Shown: piece by piece, positions 18,092 to 26,373 of the stretch
Layout: every line of letters starts with the position of its first letter
How positions within the stretch are numbered: the stretch's first letter is position 1
NCBI GenBank assembly: GCA_965227065.1
Contig: CBDDFN010000020.1
Coordinates: 1-64,000, forward strand
Length of the DNA: 64,000 nucleotides
From: CBDDFN01 sp965227065
Lineage (GTDB): Bacteria; Pseudomonadota; Alphaproteobacteria; SPJN01
Reading direction: 5' to 3'
Made by a program: the position numbers and the translations under genes
The notes under the pieces: model-generated
What the model saw: only the letters and a program-made list of their open reading frames with translations
Databases searched by the model: none
What the model was told of the DNA's origin: nothing

Positions 18092-21000
18092 CTCCGGGCT
18101 TCGCGACCCGTCCAAGGGCTGGGTCGCCAGCCTTATCACCTGGTCGATCCAGAACAAGCTCCTGGTCTTGATCGGCGCCGTGGTGTTGCTGGTCGGCGGG
18201 GTTCGCGCGGTCCAATCTACGCCGCTCGACGCGGTGCCGGACATGACCGACACCCAGGTCATCGTACGAACCGAGTTTCCCGGCCAGAGCCCGCAGCTGG
18301 TCGAAGATCTCGTCACCTATCCCATGGCGAGCGCGCTTCTCGGGCTTCCGCGCACACAGGATGTGCGGGGCGTCTCCATGTTCGGGTCGTCCTTCATCTA
18401 CGTGGTGTTCGAGGACGGGGTGGATCAGTATTGGGCGCGCTCCCGCGTGCTCGAGGCGCTCTCGCGCATGCAGGCCGAACTGCCCGCCGGCGCGACGCCG
18501 GAGCTCGGTCCCGACGCCACAGGCGTCGGCTGGGTCTATCAGTACGCCCTCGTCGACCGCACCGGCGAGCGCGACCTCGCCGATTTGCGCGCCCTTCAGG
18601 ATTGGTTCCTGCGCTTTGAACTCGCCGCCGTGGACGGTGTGGCGGAGGTCGCCTCGGTCGGCGGCTTCCAGCGCGAGTTTCAGGTGCTTCTTGATCCGGA
18701 CAGGCTGCGCGCGTTCGGTGTGGCGCTGACCGACGTCATCGAGGCGGTGCGCCGATCCTCGCTTGAAGCGAGCGGCAGCATCGTCGAGCAGGCCGAGACC
18801 GAGTTCTTTGTTCGCGCGCGCGGTTATGTGACCTCCGCCTCCGAGCTTGAGCAGGTCTCGCTCTACGCCGAAGACGGGACGCCAGTGAGCCTTAGCGACC
18901 TCGGCCGGGTCATTGAGGGGCCGGCGCTGCGGCGCGGCGTGACGGAACTCAACGGTCAAGGCGAAGTGGTCTCCGGCATCATCGTGATGCGCGACGGTGA
19001 GAATGCGCTTGAGGTCATTGACCGAGTGACCGAGCGCATCGACGAATTGTCGGCCGGCCTGCCGGAGGGCGTGGAGATCGTTTCAGTCTACGACCGCGCT
19101 CCGTTGATCGAAGGCGCGGTCGAGTATCTCCAGCACAAGCTCATCGAGGAGGCGATCGCGGTCACGCTCGTGGTGCTGATCTTCCTCCTCCACGTGCGTT
19201 CCGCGTTCGTGTCGGTCATCACCCTTCCGCTTGGCGTCCTCGCCGCCTTCATCGTCATGCAGGCTCAGGGCGTCACCGCGAACATCATGTCGCTGGGAGG
19301 AATCGCCATTGCGATCGGCGCCATGGTCGACGCCTCCATCGTCATGGTGGAGAACGCCAACCGCCGCCTCGCAGACCTACCGCCCGACGCCTCGAAGGCC
19401 GATCGGGACGCCGCGCGGATCAAGGCTGTGCAGGAGGTCGGGCCAGGCGTCTTCTTCTCGCTTCTGATCATCACGGTGTCCTTCCTTCCCGTCTTCGCCC
19501 TGACCGGTGAAAGCTTCCGGCTCTTCTCCCCGCTCGCTTTCACCAAGACCTACGCCATGGCGTTCGCCGCAGCCCTGTCAGTGACGCTGGTTCCGGTTTT
19601 GATCATGCTGCTGGTGCGTGGCCGCGTGCGATCCGAGAGCGCCAATCCGATCATGCGGGTCCTCATCGCCGGGTATCGGCCCGTCCTGCGCCTGGCGCTG
19701 CGGTTCCGCTGGGTGACGCTCGGGCTAACCGTGGTGCTGCTGCTGAGCTCGGCGCTTCCGCTCGCCCGACTCGGCGGCGAGTTCATGCCGCCGCTTTACG
19801 AGGGCGAGCTTCTGTACATGCCGACGACGCTTCCCGGCGTCTCGACGGCCGAGGCGCGAGACATTCTCTCCACGACGAACCGGTTGATCATGACGGTCCC
19901 CGAAGTCGAACAGGCCTTCGGCAAGGCTGGGCGGGCCGACACGGCGACCGATCCCGCGCCCATGTCCATGATCGAGACCTGGATACGCCTGAAGCCGCGC
20001 GAGGAATGGCGACCGAGCCTGACGCCGGAGGCCCTGATCGAAGAATTGAACGAGCGCGTCGCGATGCCGGGGCTTGTCAATTCCTGGGGCTATCCGATCA
20101 AGATACGCATGGACATGATCTCGACCGGCGTGCGCACGCCGGTGGGTGTGAAGATCACCGGCGACGACTTGTCCGAAATCGAACGCGTCGCCGCCGATCT
20201 GGCACGAGTCGTGGAAGGCGTGGACGGCGCGCGTTCGGCGTTCGCTGACCGGACCATGGGCGGGCGCTATCTGGAAATCACGCCGGACCGCCGCGAACTG
20301 GCGCGGCAGAATGTCGATCTCGCCAGCGTCCAGGCGGTGATCAACGCCGCTATGGGCGGACGCCCGGTGAGCGAGAGCGTTCAGGGACGCGAGCGCTACG
20401 CCATCGCAGTACACTACGACCGGCCGTTCCGGAACCAGCCCTCCGCAGTCCGCGACCTCCTGGTGACAAGCCGGGACGGCGCTCAGATCCCCTTGTCGGA
20501 ACTCGCGGACATCGCCTTCGTCGACGGGCCGCCCATGATCCGCTCGGAGAACGCCCGTCTGACCGGCTGGGTGTTCGTCGACGTCGCCGGGCGCGACATC
20601 GCTTCGTTCGTCAACGACGCGCAGCGCGTGGTGGCGGAGGAGGTCACGCTGCCGTCCGGCTATGCGGTGGAATGGTCGGGCCAGTTTGAACAGATGATCG
20701 AGGCGCGCGAACGCTTGTCGCTCGCGATACCCGCCGCCATTCTGATCGTGTTCGTATTGCTGATGCTGCATTTCGGGCGTGTGGACCGGACGCTCATGAT
20801 CATGGCCTCGCTGCCCTTCGCCCTGATCGGCGGTTTGTGGTCGCTCTGGCTCGCCGGCTACGACATGTCCGTCGCGACCGCTGTCGGGTTCATCGCGCTT
20901 GGCGGCATCGCGGTGGAGACCGCAGTGGTGATGGTGCTCTACCTAGACCAGCAGGTCCGTGAGCATCCGCCCCGAACTCAGGACGAGCTGTTCGAAGCGG

Positions 21001-21272
21001 TGATGGCCGGCGCGGCCATGCGCCTTCGTCCGAAACTGATGACGGTGCTGACCATTTTCGCCGGCTTGGCGCCGGTCTTCATCACCGACGGGCTCGGCGC
21101 AGACGTGATGCGCCGGATCGCGCTGCCCATGGTGGGCGGCATGGTCTCGACCCTGGTGCTGACCCTGCTGGTCGTTCCGGCGATCTATTTCCTCTGGGAG
21201 GCGTTCCGGCTCAGGCTGGACCGGGATGCGTCCGAAGTCTCAAACTCTCTCTCAACCCGAACGGAGGCCTGA
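18078..21272 (+). CDS. cusA: Heavy-metal RND efflux pump, CusA/CzcA family
   Basis: Inner membrane proton-driven pump of about 1,064 residues. Visible family blocks are VPDMTDTQVIV, EFPGQSPQLVEDLVTYP, GSSFIYVVFEDGVD, SVYDRAPLIEGAVEYL, GGIAIAIGAMVDASIVMVEN (TM4, proton relay region) and GEFMPPLYEGELLYMPTTLPG. Methionines in PMSMIETW and MDMISTG fall where Cus-type pumps keep substrate methionines, favouring Cu(I)/Ag(I) over the divalent-metal CzcA type. I chose ATG 18078, 5 bases after GGAGG; a GTG at 18072 is also in frame. Overlaps the adaptor gene; CusF-like gene starts 2 bases after its stop. The monovalent-metal assignment is inference, supported by the CusF, CopC and CopD neighbours. Confidence 0.9.
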   Translation: MQTTDSGLRDPSKGWVASLITWSIQNKLLVLIGAVVLLVGGVRAVQSTPLDAVPDMTDTQVIVRTEFPGQSPQLVEDLVTYPMASALLGLPRTQDVRGVSMFGSSFIYVVFEDGVDQYWARSRVLEALSRMQAELPAGATPELGPDATGVGWVYQYALVDRTGERDLADLRALQDWFLRFELAAVDGVAEVASVGGFQREFQVLLDPDRLRAFGVALTDVIEAVRRSSLEASGSIVEQAETEFFVRARGYVTSASELEQVSLYAEDGTPVSLSDLGRVIEGPALRRGVTELNGQGEVVSGIIVMRDGENALEVIDRVTERIDELSAGLPEGVEIVSVYDRAPLIEGAVEYLQHKLIEEAIAVTLVVLIFLLHVRSAFVSVITLPLGVLAAFIVMQAQGVTANIMSLGGIAIAIGAMVDASIVMVENANRRLADLPPDASKADRDAARIKAVQEVGPGVFFSLLIITVSFLPVFALTGESFRLFSPLAFTKTYAMAFAAALSVTLVPVLIMLLVRGRVRSESANPIMRVLIAGYRPVLRLALRFRWVTLGLTVVLLLSSALPLARLGGEFMPPLYEGELLYMPTTLPGVSTAEARDILSTTNRLIMTVPEVEQAFGKAGRADTATDPAPMSMIETWIRLKPREEWRPSLTPEALIEELNERVAMPGLVNSWGYPIKIRMDMISTGVRTPVGVKITGDDLSEIERVAADLARVVEGVDGARSAFADRTMGGRYLEITPDRRELARQNVDLASVQAVINAAMGGRPVSESVQGRERYAIAVHYDRPFRNQPSAVRDLLVTSRDGAQIPLSELADIAFVDGPPMIRSENARLTGWVFVDVAGRDIASFVNDAQRVVAEEVTLPSGYAVEWSGQFEQMIEARERLSLAIPAAILIVFVLLMLHFGRVDRTLMIMASLPFALIGGLWSLWLAGYDMSVATAVGFIALGGIAVETAVVMVLYLDQQVREHPPRTQDELFEAVMAGAAMRLRPKLMTVLTIFAGLAPVFITDGLGADVMRRIALPMVGGMVSTLVLTLLVVPAIYFLWEAFRLRLDRDASEVSNSLSTRTEA

Positions 21273-21274
21273 CC

Positions 21275-21757
21275 ATGACCCGTCCATCCCTGTTTCTGAT
21301 TGCTGCATCCACCGCGGCCCTGATCGCCGCGTGCTCGGAGCCCGAGACCGAGGCGCCGGCGGACGCCGCCGAAGCGTCCGCTGCTGGCGAGCAGACCGCT
21401 TCGTCCGGCATGGACCACGGTGATATGAACCATGGCGAAATGACCGGCGGCGACATGAACGCGGGAATGGACCATGGCGGTATGGATCACGACGCCATGT
21501 CCGGCGGTATGGCAGCGGCTGAAGCCACCGCCGAGGGCGTGGTCAACACCATCGACTCGGACGCCGGCTCGGTGAACATCACCCACCCGCCCATGCCTGA
21601 GATCAACTGGCCGGAAATGACCATGGACATTCCGGTCACCGGCACGGTCGATCTTTCCGGGTTCAGCGAGGGCGACACGGTGCGCTTCACCGTCCGGCGC
21701 GGACGCGACGACGTCTTCCGCATCGTGGAGATGACGCCGGCCGGAGCGAGCGAATAA
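21275..21757 (+). CDS. CusF-like copper-binding lipoprotein with Met/His-rich linker
   Basis: Periplasmic metallochaperone of 160 residues. A lipoprotein signal (ALIAAC) anchors it. Residues about 45-75 form a Met/His/Gly-rich stretch with repeated MDHG-, MNHG- and MDHD-type units. The CusF domain (about 85-155) keeps the Cu(I) site: His in SVNITH, Trp in PEINWP and two Met in EMTMD, the H-W-M-M set of CusF. It would deliver Cu(I)/Ag(I) to the pump. Its start is preceded by ACGGAGG inside the pump gene's end, and its stop overlaps the CopC start (TAATG). E. coli CusF has neither a lipid anchor nor this linker. Confidence 0.9.
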   Translation: MTRPSLFLIAASTAALIAACSEPETEAPADAAEASAAGEQTASSGMDHGDMNHGEMTGGDMNAGMDHGGMDHDAMSGGMAAAEATAEGVVNTIDSDAGSVNITHPPMPEINWPEMTMDIPVTGTVDLSGFSEGDTVRFTVRRGRDDVFRIVEMTPAGASE

Positions 21758-22113
21758 TGGTGCGCGGCCTTGCCGCTGCGGTCGCCCTGGTGAGTTTCAC
21801 TGCGGCCGCCCACGCCCATGCCGGCCTCAGGTCCTCCTCGATCGAGGATGGCGCGACGCTGGTAACGGCGCCGAGCCAGATCACGCTTGAATTCACCGCG
21901 GAAGTCGGGTTGGCGTCGGTGCAGTTGGAGACCGCCGACGGCAGCTCGCTTGAAACCGGGTTTTCGCCAGACCGGTCATTTGCGGTCGAGCACATCGCGC
22001 CGCTTCCTGAGCTGTCTCAAGGCGCATACGTCCTTGAATGGCGCGCGCTTGCGCGAGACGGCCACGTCATGACGGGAGAAATCAGCTTCTCTGTGACCGG
22101 CGGCGATGCCTGA
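21757..22113 (+). CDS. copC: CopC-domain periplasmic copper-binding protein
   Basis: Periplasmic protein of 118 residues with a signal peptide cleaved before HAHAGLRSSS, so that a histidine is at or near the mature N-terminus as in CopC Cu(II) sites. The domain continues with GATLVTAPSQITLEFTAEV and ends with LEWRALARDGHVMTGEISF, where the DGH histidine is a conserved ligand. It overlaps CusF upstream (TAATG) and CopD downstream (8 bases). It probably binds Cu(II) in the periplasm and acts with the membrane protein CopD. Confidence 0.88.
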   Translation: MVRGLAAAVALVSFTAAAHAHAGLRSSSIEDGATLVTAPSQITLEFTAEVGLASVQLETADGSSLETGFSPDRSFAVEHIAPLPELSQGAYVLEWRALARDGHVMTGEISFSVTGGDA

Positions 22114-22948
22114 AGGGTTTACGCTGGCTGTCTTCGCGGCGAAGCTCTGCGTCCTCGCCGCTGCGCTGATGTCGGCGGGCCTGGGCTGGGCGATCGCGCT
22201 CGGCGGCGATCTTGCGCGCCGGGTGAGGCCGAACGTTGTCGTCGGCTCTGCCCTGGCAGCAGCTCTTTGCTACGCGATCCTCCTCCTCACGATGAACGCC
22301 CAGCTCGGCGGCGCGTGGGCCTCTGCGCTCGATCCGATGACATTCGGCTGGATATGGCCCGGCCGGCAAGCTCAGGTTCTTGTGCTTAGCCTTGGACTTG
22401 TGGCGGCGGTCGCGGCCTCCCTCGCCAAGCTGGGGTTGCTCGGTCTCGCCGCGGCGCTACTCATCGCCGCGTCGTTCTCCCTGAGTGGTCATGCCGCGGG
22501 TCTGGAAGACGGGCTCTCCGCCCAGATTGGCGTGGCGATCCATGGGCTCGCCGCGTCGTTCTGGTTCACCGCCCCGCTGCTCCTTTGGCCTCGTGGGGTG
22601 GGGGATGGCTCGGACGCGAGCGCCGTAAGCCGCTTCAGCGAAGCGGCGGTCTGGATGGTCCCTATGGTCTTCGCCGCAGGCGGATATCTCGCCTGGCGCC
22701 TGGCCGGGGGGCTGACCGAACTCTTCACCACCCCCTACGGACAGCTCCTGACCGCCAAATTCGCCGTCGCCCTGGTGGCGCTTGCGCTTGGAGCCGTCAA
22801 CAAGCACATCGTGAGCCGGATACTCGCCGGTGATCCGATGCGCGGACGCCGTCTGCTGCGAACCACGCTGGTAGCTGACGCAGGGCTGTTCCTTGCAGCG
22901 CTCGCCCTTGTCGCGTGGGCGACGACAATTGGCGGTCCGGCCTCTTAA
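22106..22948 (+). CDS. copD: CopD-family copper resistance membrane protein
   Basis: Integral membrane protein of 280 residues with about eight hydrophobic segments. The C-terminal half carries the CopD domain, seen as FSLSGHAAG, QIGVAIHGLAASFWFTAPLL, and TPYGQLLTAKFAVALVALAL followed by GAVNKH. The histidines in SGHAAG, AIHGLAA and NKH are candidate copper ligands. Last gene of the operon and overlapping CopC, it is thought to move copper across the inner membrane together with CopC. Three bases separate it from the end of the convergent permease gene. Confidence 0.87.
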   Translation: MPEGFTLAVFAAKLCVLAAALMSAGLGWAIALGGDLARRVRPNVVVGSALAAALCYAILLLTMNAQLGGAWASALDPMTFGWIWPGRQAQVLVLSLGLVAAVAASLAKLGLLGLAAALLIAASFSLSGHAAGLEDGLSAQIGVAIHGLAASFWFTAPLLLWPRGVGDGSDASAVSRFSEAAVWMVPMVFAAGGYLAWRLAGGLTELFTTPYGQLLTAKFAVALVALALGAVNKHIVSRILAGDPMRGRRLLRTTLVADAGLFLAALALVAWATTIGGPAS

Positions 22949-22951
22949 GCC

Positions 22952-24296
22952 TTAGGCCGGGTTTGAGTCGCCGTCCTTCTCCGAGGGGCCGCCATTGCGC
23001 AGGAACCAGCTTTCGAAGGCGAAGATCGCAATGACGCCACCAAGCGAGATCACGATGATCAGCGGGTCATTCAGCGCCTTCATTACGATGAAAGCGGCGA
23101 GAGCGACGGCATCGAGAATGATCGCGCTGATCAGGATGGCCGAGTTTGCGTCGACGTCTTGGCGCATGTGCCTGAGGACACCCCAATGGATGATAATGTC
23201 CATCACCAGATAGAAGATGGCTCCCATCGACGCGATGCGGCCGAGGTCGAAAAAGGCGGCCAAGACGCCCGCAGCTACGACCGTATATACAAGTGTGTGC
23301 TTCTGGATGTCGCCCGGCATCCCGAAATGCTTGTGCGGGATCAGCTTCATATCGGTCAGCATAGCGATCATGCGCGATACGGCGAAGATGCTGGCGATGA
23401 TGCCGGATGCGGTTGCGATTATCGCGAGCGCCACTGTGAACCGGACCCCAAGATCGCCCACGGCGGGCCTGGCGGCCTCAGCCAGGGAATAGTCCCGCGC
23501 GGCGATGATCTCCTCGATGGAAAGCGTCGACCCGACCGCCCAGGCGACCAGCATGTAGACCACAAGACAGATGGCGAGCGCGATGATGATTGCGCGACCG
23601 ACATTACGGTGCGGGTTCTCCAGTTCCGAACCGCTATTGGTAATGGTCGTAAAGCCCTTGTAGGCGAGAATGGCGAGAGCGACGCCGGCGAGAAAGCCGC
23701 CGATTGAGCCCGCTTGTGAGGGTTCGCCGGCCGTTGCGGGTTCGAAGCTGAAACCGGCCGCAGCCAGAGCGACGATGGCGAAGACAAGGATGCCGCCGAT
23801 CTTCACAACGGCTGCAGCTTTGGACAGACCGCCCACATAACGGTTGCCGGCGATGTTCACCAGGAAGGCGAAGATAACGAGTCCGACCGCCAGAAGCGGG
23901 ATGAAAATTGACGGCGTGTCGCCGGGAAATAGTTGAAGCGTGGTAAGCGGCGAAGGTGCGCGCGACGAGGCTCTCGTTGATGATCATGGAAAACGCCATA
24001 AGTAGGGCCGATCCGCCCGTTACAGCGACAGGGCCGTAGGCCTTCTTCAGGATCATCGCGATGCCTCCGGCCGAGGGGTAGCGATTGGACACCTTGATAT
24101 AGGTGTATGCGCTGAACCCGCTGATGATGGCGGCGACCAGGAAGGCCACCGGGAACCAGGGGCCGGCGAACTCGGCGATCTGGCCGGTCAGCGCGAATAT
24201 CCCCGCACCGATCATCACACCTGTCCCCATCGCCACGGCGCCAGCCAGGGTCAGGCTGTTCTCCTCGTAACTCGTTGAGCGGTCCTTGTCTGACAA
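22952..24296 (-). pseudogene. APC-family amino acid permease, one frameshift
   Basis: Transporter of the amino acid-polyamine-organocation family, about 447 residues when repaired. The N-terminal part reads SLTLAGAVAMGTGVMIGAG, FALTGQIAEFAGPW and ESLVARTFAAY. The frame then shifts near 23,935 and resumes with TLQLFPGDTPSIF upstream of the long second part (NIAGNRYVGGLSKAAAVVK, AILAYKGFTTITNSGSELEN, NVGRAIIIAL). One extra C (TACCACG for TACACG) explains it. The start is probably TTG at 24296, six bases after GGAGGGA. No stop separates this frame from a P-type ATPase tail upstream, so a longer fused product is formally possible. Convergent with copD. Substrate unknown. Confidence 0.8.
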
Positions 24297-24326
24297 GACG
24301 CGTCCCTCCAGCTTCTTCCTGCAGTC

Positions 24327-24413
24327 AAACGCGCGAAAACGCAGTGCGTTGCCGAGAAAAGAGACTGATGACAGGCTCATCGCCGCCGCTTGGGTCATTG
24401 GGCTCTGGAGAAT
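24327..24413 (-). pseudogene. C-terminal remnant of a copper P-type ATPase (CopA-like)
   Basis: In the frame leading into the permease, the translation reads ILQSPMTQAAAMSLSSVS then FLGNALRFRAF. This is the characteristic last membrane helix and tail of Cu(I) P-type ATPases (family form: SPMIAAAAMS-SSVSV-NALRLR). Nothing recognisable of the rest of the ATPase (no DKTGT, HP or GDG motifs) occurs upstream, so only about 30 residues remain. Its place at the edge of the copper locus suggests a former copA whose body was lost, with the deletion ending in the permease region. Short, so moderately sure. Confidence 0.6.
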
Positions 24414-24616
24414 GCTGCTGACCGATATGAAACCCGGTCGCCAGCGGTGCGTCGGACAGGGCGCCAGCGCCTACCTGTTGACATGGCTGGGGGCAAGCAG
24501 GTCCGCGGCAAGACCGGCCGTCACGTGCGCGATGCGTCGCCTTGCTTGCAGTCGTCCCTGAATCGTGTCGCAGGCCCGCCAGAGACTGAACAACGCTGCG
24601 AGCGCTAGACGACCCC

Positions 24617-25504
24617 CTAGATCATGAAAAAATCATCGTCGGGCGGACTCGACGGTTTGGGCGGCGCCGGAGGCGGTGCGGGCTTGGGCGCCGGCTGGGC
24701 AGGGCTGGGCAGGGCTGGGGCCGCGCACGTTAATGGCGTTGGTTTGCGCCACATGCATCACCGCTTTCATGACCACAGACCGGTTGAAGGGTTTGACCAG
24801 GACATGATCCACCCCGTTGCGGATGATCGCCTGGATCTTCTCGGCGTTGTTTTCCGAGGTCAGGAAGATAAATGCGGTCTGGGCCGATACCGCCGTACGG
24901 CCCCGCCGGACTTCCTTCAGCAATGCAAAGCCGTCCATCGGTTTCATGTGCCAGTCGGAGATGATCAGCGTCGGCGTGAAGGAGCGCAGCCTTTCCAGGG
25001 CTTCCTGGCCGCAGGCGGCCAGCTGAATTTCCCCCCACGCCGAGATCGGCCAGCAGTTCGCGTATGAGATTGCGAACGGAAATATCGTCCTCGACGAACA
25101 GGATCTTCTGTTTGCGGAACAGCTCGTGGATCTGGCGCGCATCATCTGTCTTGACGGGCTTGGGCGCGTTTTCGAGCCTGTGCACCAGCCGGGACTGATC
25201 CGCGGAGGAGCTTGCCCGCGATGCTTTTGACCTTGGCCAGCCTCAGGCGGATGCGCTCGATCTTGCGCGGATCCATGGCCTCCTTGGGGTCACGGGGCAG
25301 GGCGCAAACTTGCTCCATTTTCGTGAACTCCGCCCCGAGGGTCGGAAACCCCATGCAGTGAGAGCTGCCGCGCAATCTGTGGCATTCTTCCTGCAGGCTC
25401 TTGAGCTTCTTGGCGTGTTCAAAGCGAGAGTCCGATTGTGCGTTGAGGATCGCGTTCACCTGTTGGATTTCGCGTGGAAGCTCCAGGCAAAAATTTCTCA
25501 ACAT
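24617..25504 (-). pseudogene. HPt-receiver two-component protein, two or three frameshifts
   Basis: An HPt-like helical domain (RIRLRLAKVKSIAGK at its end; phospho-accepting His in ECHRLRGSSHCMGFPTL) is followed by a linker (SSADQSRLVHRLENAPK) and a receiver domain. The receiver has acidic pocket KILFVEDD, phosphorylatable Asp in TLIISDWHMKPMDG, Thr/Ser in IFLTSENN and Lys in VLVKPFN. The parts lie in different frames: shifts near 25,205, near 25,030 (six G where five restore GVGEIQL) and possibly in a tandem repeat near 24,700. The third repair gives a Pro-rich tail ending SPPDDDFFMI with stop at 24617. It could instead be two overlapping genes, HPt and receiver (GTG start at 25185). It may serve the phytochrome kinase close by; that link is inference. 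Confidence 0.6.
24693..24720. repeat. Short tandem repeat, 10-base unit, about 2.8 copies
   Basis: GGCTGGGCAG is repeated directly in the region coding for the Pro/Ala-rich tail of the receiver protein. A slippage-prone site; the two sides read best in different frames. Confidence 0.7.
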
Positions 25505-25806
25505 TCGATCTTGCACTTGCTTAGGGCATGGGGGACTCCGCCTGTCGTAGCAAGGTAAGTGGGGCGAACTTGCGCAGAGATTAATCATCGGGCCCGGATC
25601 ACCAGACAGGATTGCGCGCGTCTTCGGGCGATGGATTCGCCCCGCAGGAATTGCGCCGCCGCTTAGTTCGCTTGCGATTGCGCGACATGACTGACACTAT
25701 CGGTGTAAGCCTATGTCAGGCCCAGCGAATGTGATGAGACCCTGCAGGTCATCCATAGCGTTCACAATTTAAGTCGAATCCTAGGATTTTTGCAGGCTCT
25801 ACAAAT

Positions 25807-26373
25807 GTGTCACGATTTCGCTTTGCCCTCAGAGATGGGGCAAGGGAGGCGCACGACTGTGTCGACGCCCTTTTTTCACAACTCGATTTCCAACACCGTC
25901 AGGATTACCAGCGCTTTTTGCTCATCCATGCCGCGTGCTTCGGTGTGCTTGGTCATCATGCCGACCGGCACTGCCTGACGCAGGACTTGCTGGCGCGCAT
26001 GAATGCGCAGCTGAAAGCGGACCTCGCCGGTTTTCCTGCGAGCGCCTTCACGCCTGGCGCGCCTGTGCTCGCTCAGGCGCCTGATCCGCTGGCCATTGAT
26101 TACGTGGTGTGCGGCTCCCGCCTGGGATCGCAGCTCCTGTCGTGGCGCTGGTTGCAGAGCCGGGACGCGGTCGTCCGCGCCGCGGGCGGTTATCTGAACC
26201 TGCCGCATAATCCCGAGCTGTGGCGCATGGTTTGCGCCGCCTTGTCGGCTTTGGCGCCGGATGGCCGGCGCGCTGCGCGGATTGTGCGCGATGTAAGGAC
26301 GGTCTTCGGGCTGTTCATCGAGAGCGGACGCGGCGTTCAGGCGCCCGCCATGGCGGAGGGCCAGGTCCAATGA
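25807..26373 (+). CDS. bphO: Biliverdin-producing heme oxygenase
   Basis: Heme oxygenase of 188 residues that opens heme to biliverdin IXalpha, iron and CO, supplying the chromophore for the phytochrome encoded next. The proximal-histidine region is seen near the N-terminus (LRDGAREAHDCVDALFS, His about residue 17), with the distal helix wording VVCGSRLGSQLLSWRWLQS in the middle, where the flexible glycines sit over the heme. Start is GTG at 25807 with a weak upstream CAGG. The stop overlaps the phytochrome ATG (ATGA at 26370-26373), the classic bphO-bphP arrangement. Confidence 0.88.
   Translation: MSRFRFALRDGAREAHDCVDALFSQLDFQHRQDYQRFLLIHAACFGVLGHHADRHCLTQDLLARMNAQLKADLAGFPASAFTPGAPVLAQAPDPLAIDYVVCGSRLGSQLLSWRWLQSRDAVVRAAGGYLNLPHNPELWRMVCAALSALAPDGRRAARIVRDVRTVFGLFIESGRGVQAPAMAEGQVQ

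Noticed and set aside
24693..24720. Tandem repeat as a CRISPR or satellite
   Set aside because: Only about 2.8 copies of a 10-base unit without spacers, inside a coding tail.
25142..25588. Stand-alone HPt gene starting at 25588
   Set aside because: Residues before 25504 are cysteine/proline-rich without conservation, and the frame ends inside the receiver gene where a single-base repair joins the two domains.
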